A DNA stretch of 7,740 bases, taken from the NCBI GenBank assembly GCA_902766115.1, contig CACXCL010000088.1:1-7740 (forward strand). Reading direction: 5' to 3'. Position 1 is the stretch's first letter. Each line of letters opens with the position of its first letter. This document shows, one piece after another, positions 6,112 to 7,740 of the stretch. The position numbers and the translations under genes are program-made. Under the pieces are notes generated by a model that was given only the letters and a program-made list of their open reading frames with translations, did not search any database and was not told the DNA's origin. This stretch comes from an uncultured Ruminococcus sp. GTDB lineage: Bacteria; Bacillota; Clostridia; Oscillospirales; CAG-272.

Positions 6112-7023
6112 TCAGCTCTCGTTGATATAACGGCAGGCCGCCAGCGCGGCGGTGGAGCCGTCTGCGAGAGCGGTTGTCAGCTGGCGCACCCTTTTGGACC
6201 GGCAGTCTCCCGCCACGAACACGCCGGGAGTTTTCGTCTCACAATCCTCGCCCGAGTCGAAATAGCCGTAGTCGTTGAGATCGCAGAGATCGCGGAACGA
6301 CTGGTTCTCAGGGATGAGCCCGATGGCGACGAAAAGACCGTCGCAGGGGATCTCGCGTTTCTCTCCGGTGGAGGGATCCTCGATCTCAACTCCCCGGAAG
6401 CCGCTGTCGCCGGTCACAAGCTTCGTTATCTTCACTCCGGCGTATTTTTTTACGTTTTCCCGGGAGAAGAGCACCTCCTGCAGACGCGGTTCGCCTGTAA
6501 AATACGGCAGATCCTGGAGCATGGTCACCTCCCGGCATTTTCCCGCGAGGAGGATCGCCTCCTGGAGCGCGGAGTTGCCGCCTCCCGCCACGCAGACCGA
6601 CTTGCCGGTGTAGAAATCGCCGTCGCAGACCGCGCAGAAGGAGATCCCCTCGCCCACGAGCTCGTTTTCCCCCTCGAGTCCCAGCATACGGTGGCGCACG
6701 CCGGTGGCGATCACAACCGTCTTTCCCTCAAACTGACCGCATTCGGTGCGGACGACCTTCCGGTCGCCGAGGTCGTCGATCCCGACCACGGTGTCGATCT
6801 CGATCTCCGCTCCCTGAGCGAGTATCTGATCCAGCGTCTTATCCGCAAACTCGTTTCCGCTCATGGAAAGGGTCCCGGGATAATTCTCCACCTTTGGGGA
6901 GTGGGTGATCTGTCCTCCGAATCCCGATTTTTCGATGACGAGGACAGTCTTGCCGTTCCTCAGCCCGTACAGCGCGGCGGTCATTCCGGCGGGTCCCCCA
7001 CCGACAACGATGATATCGTACAT
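6112..7023 (-). CDS. trxB: Thioredoxin-reductase-like flavoprotein without the NADPH motif
   Basis: A 303-residue low-molecular-weight thioredoxin reductase family protein that should pass electrons through FAD and a redox disulfide to a thioredoxin-type partner in the cytoplasm. Visible: FAD-binding GGGPAGMTAALYG (8-20), GFGGQI and VENYPG (34-50), redox-active CAVCDGDF (130-137), a second nucleotide fold GGGNSALQEA (147-156) and the C-terminal FAD motif GVFVAGDCR (267-275) with QLTTALADGS (281-290). Length is typical. The odd point is residues 170-176, QDLPYFT, where NADPH-dependent enzymes such as E. coli TrxB have HRRxxxR; both arginines that hold the 2'-phosphate are gone. The GGGNSA fold remains, so NADH use is possible, and ferredoxin-driven relatives (FFTR of clostridia) are another option. 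The ATG at 7023 has GGAGGAG about eight bases upstream. The gene lies 110 bases after nrdD on the same strand, with no promoter that I can see between them, so its redoxin partner may be the domain fused to NrdD. The symbol denotes the family; the physiological donor is not established. Confidence 0.87.
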   Translation of the reverse strand: MYDIIVVGGGPAGMTAALYGLRNGKTVLVIEKSGFGGQITHSPKVENYPGTLSMSGNEFADKTLDQILAQGAEIEIDTVVGIDDLGDRKVVRTECGQFEGKTVVIATGVRHRMLGLEGENELVGEGISFCAVCDGDFYTGKSVCVAGGGNSALQEAILLAGKCREVTMLQDLPYFTGEPRLQEVLFSRENVKKYAGVKITKLVTGDSGFRGVEIEDPSTGEKREIPCDGLFVAIGLIPENQSFRDLCDLNDYGYFDSGEDCETKTPGVFVAGDCRSKRVRQLTTALADGSTAALAACRYINES

Positions 7024-7133
7024 TTTATTCTCTCCTCCGCCGCGTCAGCGGCGCGTTTTGTTTCAAAAGGGGATGTCCCATCCGGCGCGTCCGCGCGATA
7101 TGAAACATCCCCCTACAACGGCACGGGGCCGTT
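7024..7133 (-). other. nrdD-trxB gap with three hairpins
   Basis: The 110-base gap holds three separate palindromes. In minus-strand order: AACGGC/GCCGTT (7117-7133), directly after the nrdD stop, 6 bp, loop of five; the 8-bp stem at 7069-7112 listed separately; and CGCCGC/GCGGCG (7038-7053), loop of four, whose base abuts the trxB ribosome site. No promoter is apparent, so trxB is probably read from nrdD by partial read-through. Confidence 0.55.
7069..7112 (-). repeat. Palindromic intergenic element, possible weak terminator
   Basis: GGGGATGT (7069-7076) pairs perfectly with ACATCCCC (7105-7112) around a GC-rich 28-base interior that can fold further (CGCG with CGCG). On the minus strand it reads GTAGGGGGATGTTTC, continues through the interior and ends with CCCCTTTTG, so it could act as a weak terminator between nrdD and trxB (only four U). 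Its shape, a GTAGGGG start and mirrored ends, resembles the short dispersed palindromic repeats seen between genes in many clostridial genomes; with one copy in the window I cannot show that it is repeated. Confidence 0.4.
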
Positions 7134-7740
7134 TTATCTGTTCATGATCCAGCCTTTGATGTCTGACACGCCTCTGTATTTTTCAAAGCCGTCGGCTTTG
7201 ACGATCACCAGGGTAGGCGCCTGCTTGACGCCGAACATCTCCACGAGTTCCCGTTCCTCGTCGGCGTTTTTCGCCTCGTATGCGACGCCGGCTTTGTCAA
7301 GCAGAGCCGCCGCCGCCTTGCAGTTGGGGCAGGTGGGAGTCTTGAACAGGATGATATCGCAGTCGGCAGCTGCCGCCTTCGGCGCGGGCTCGCAGACTTC
7401 CTCGGAGGGTTCGTCCACGGGAGCCGGATTCGGGCCTGTGTGCTTCAGCACGGAGCGGCCGATATCGTAGACCTTGCGGTCCTTGAATTCCTGGGCCTTA
7501 CCGTCGTTCCAGTTCTGCACAGGACGGTAGTATCCGGTGATACGGCTGTAGACCTCGGTCTTTTTGCCGCAGATGGGGCAGACCGTCTGCTCGCCGGAGA
7601 GATATCCGTGATCCGCGCATACCGAATAGGTGGGAGACAAGGTGTAATAGGGCAGCTTGTAGTTCTCCGCGATCTTGCGGACCAGGTTCGCCGCCGCTTT
7701 CCAGTCGGGGAGCTTTTCACCGAGGAACGCGTGGAACACG
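7134..7740 (-). CDS. nrdD: Class III ribonucleotide reductase NrdD, C-terminal part fused to a redoxin domain (5' end outside window)
   Basis: The last 201 or so residues of the anaerobic ribonucleoside-triphosphate reductase, which makes deoxynucleotides with a glycyl radical. The frame runs off the right edge; the GTG at 7739 is an internal Val codon (the protein continues before FHAFLGE, a typical internal NrdD segment), not a start. Numbering from that Val: LPYYTLSPTYSVCADHGY (29-46), then CPIC (54-57), a C/H plus C/C zinc site; then SRITGYYRPVQNWNDGK (65-81), the radical loop, with Gly69 the expected radical residue. Typical NrdD proteins end about 20-30 residues later. Here a Pro/Glu/Ala-rich linker (about 101-126, with Cys116 and Cys127) leads into a complete redoxin fold of about 75 residues: DIILFKT, active site CPNC (137-140), GVAYE, and the cis-Pro loop QAPTLVIV (173-180). 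The fused domain probably supplies reducing equivalents to the active-site cysteines. A trxB-like gene follows; nrdG, the activase, is not in the 3' position seen in many operons. Confidence 0.9.
   Translation of the reverse strand, partial: VFHAFLGEKLPDWKAAANLVRKIAENYKLPYYTLSPTYSVCADHGYLSGEQTVCPICGKKTEVYSRITGYYRPVQNWNDGKAQEFKDRKVYDIGRSVLKHTGPNPAPVDEPSEEVCEPAPKAAAADCDIILFKTPTCPNCKAAAALLDKAGVAYEAKNADEERELVEMFGVKQAPTLVIVKADGFEKYRGVSDIKGWIMNR

Noticed and set aside
6691..7470. A 259-codon plus-strand frame across the trxB-nrdD junction
   Set aside because: Antisense to both genes, rich in Ser/Ala, with no domain and no credible ribosome site.
7737..7739. GTG at the right edge as the start of a small, separate zinc-ribbon/redoxin protein
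   Set aside because: The residues directly after it are internal NrdD sequence (FHAFLGE and the zinc and radical loops), so the gene clearly starts outside the window.

Overview
The window looks like ordinary chromosome from an anaerobic, Gram-positive-type bacterium of the Clostridia (Bacillota), with GC-rich genes separated by AT-rich gaps. The evidence is an S-layer-homology (SLH) surface protein, an oxygen-sensitive class III (glycyl radical) ribonucleotide reductase, a Firmicutes-style acyl-phosphate acyltransferase PlsY, strong purine-rich Shine-Dalgarno sites and extended -10 promoters. I see no phage, transposase, CRISPR, tRNA or rRNA. The species cannot be named from the sequence.

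Layout from left to right: (1) 1-186, minus strand, the N-terminal end of a secreted SLH-domain protein cut by the window edge. (2) 187-546, a divergent intergenic region with a strong plus-strand promoter, a probable minus-strand promoter and a structured leader for the SLH gene. (3) 547-2068, plus strand, a two-gene lipid operon: a diacylglycerol-kinase-family lipid kinase and PlsY, one base apart. (4) 2149-2208, a strong bidirectional terminator between convergent operons. (5) 2267-5942, minus strand, two overlapping genes for the half-transporters of a heterodimeric ABC exporter; one has a Glu and the other an Asp after Walker B, so one ATP site is catalytic and the other degenerate. The operon has its own very good promoter at 5996-6024. 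(6) 6058-6090, a terminator hairpin. (7) 6112-7740, minus strand, the 3' end of nrdD and then a thioredoxin-reductase-like flavoprotein.

The most interesting part is the right end. The NrdD protein does not stop after its zinc site and glycyl-radical loop; it continues through a Pro/Glu/Ala-rich linker into a complete glutaredoxin/NrdH-like domain with a CPNC active site. The next gene on the same strand is a TrxB-like reductase that has CAVCD and FAD motifs but lacks the HRRxxxR motif for NADPH. Together they suggest a dedicated electron chain (an electron donor that need not be NADPH, then TrxB-like protein, then tethered redoxin, then class III reductase) for anaerobic DNA-precursor synthesis. 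This is inference from sequence and gene order.

The lipid operon probably supplies phosphatidic-acid-type intermediates: PlsY makes lysophosphatidate from acyl phosphate and glycerol-3-phosphate, and the kinase may return diacylglycerol to phosphatidate. The ABC exporter's substrate cannot be told from sequence.
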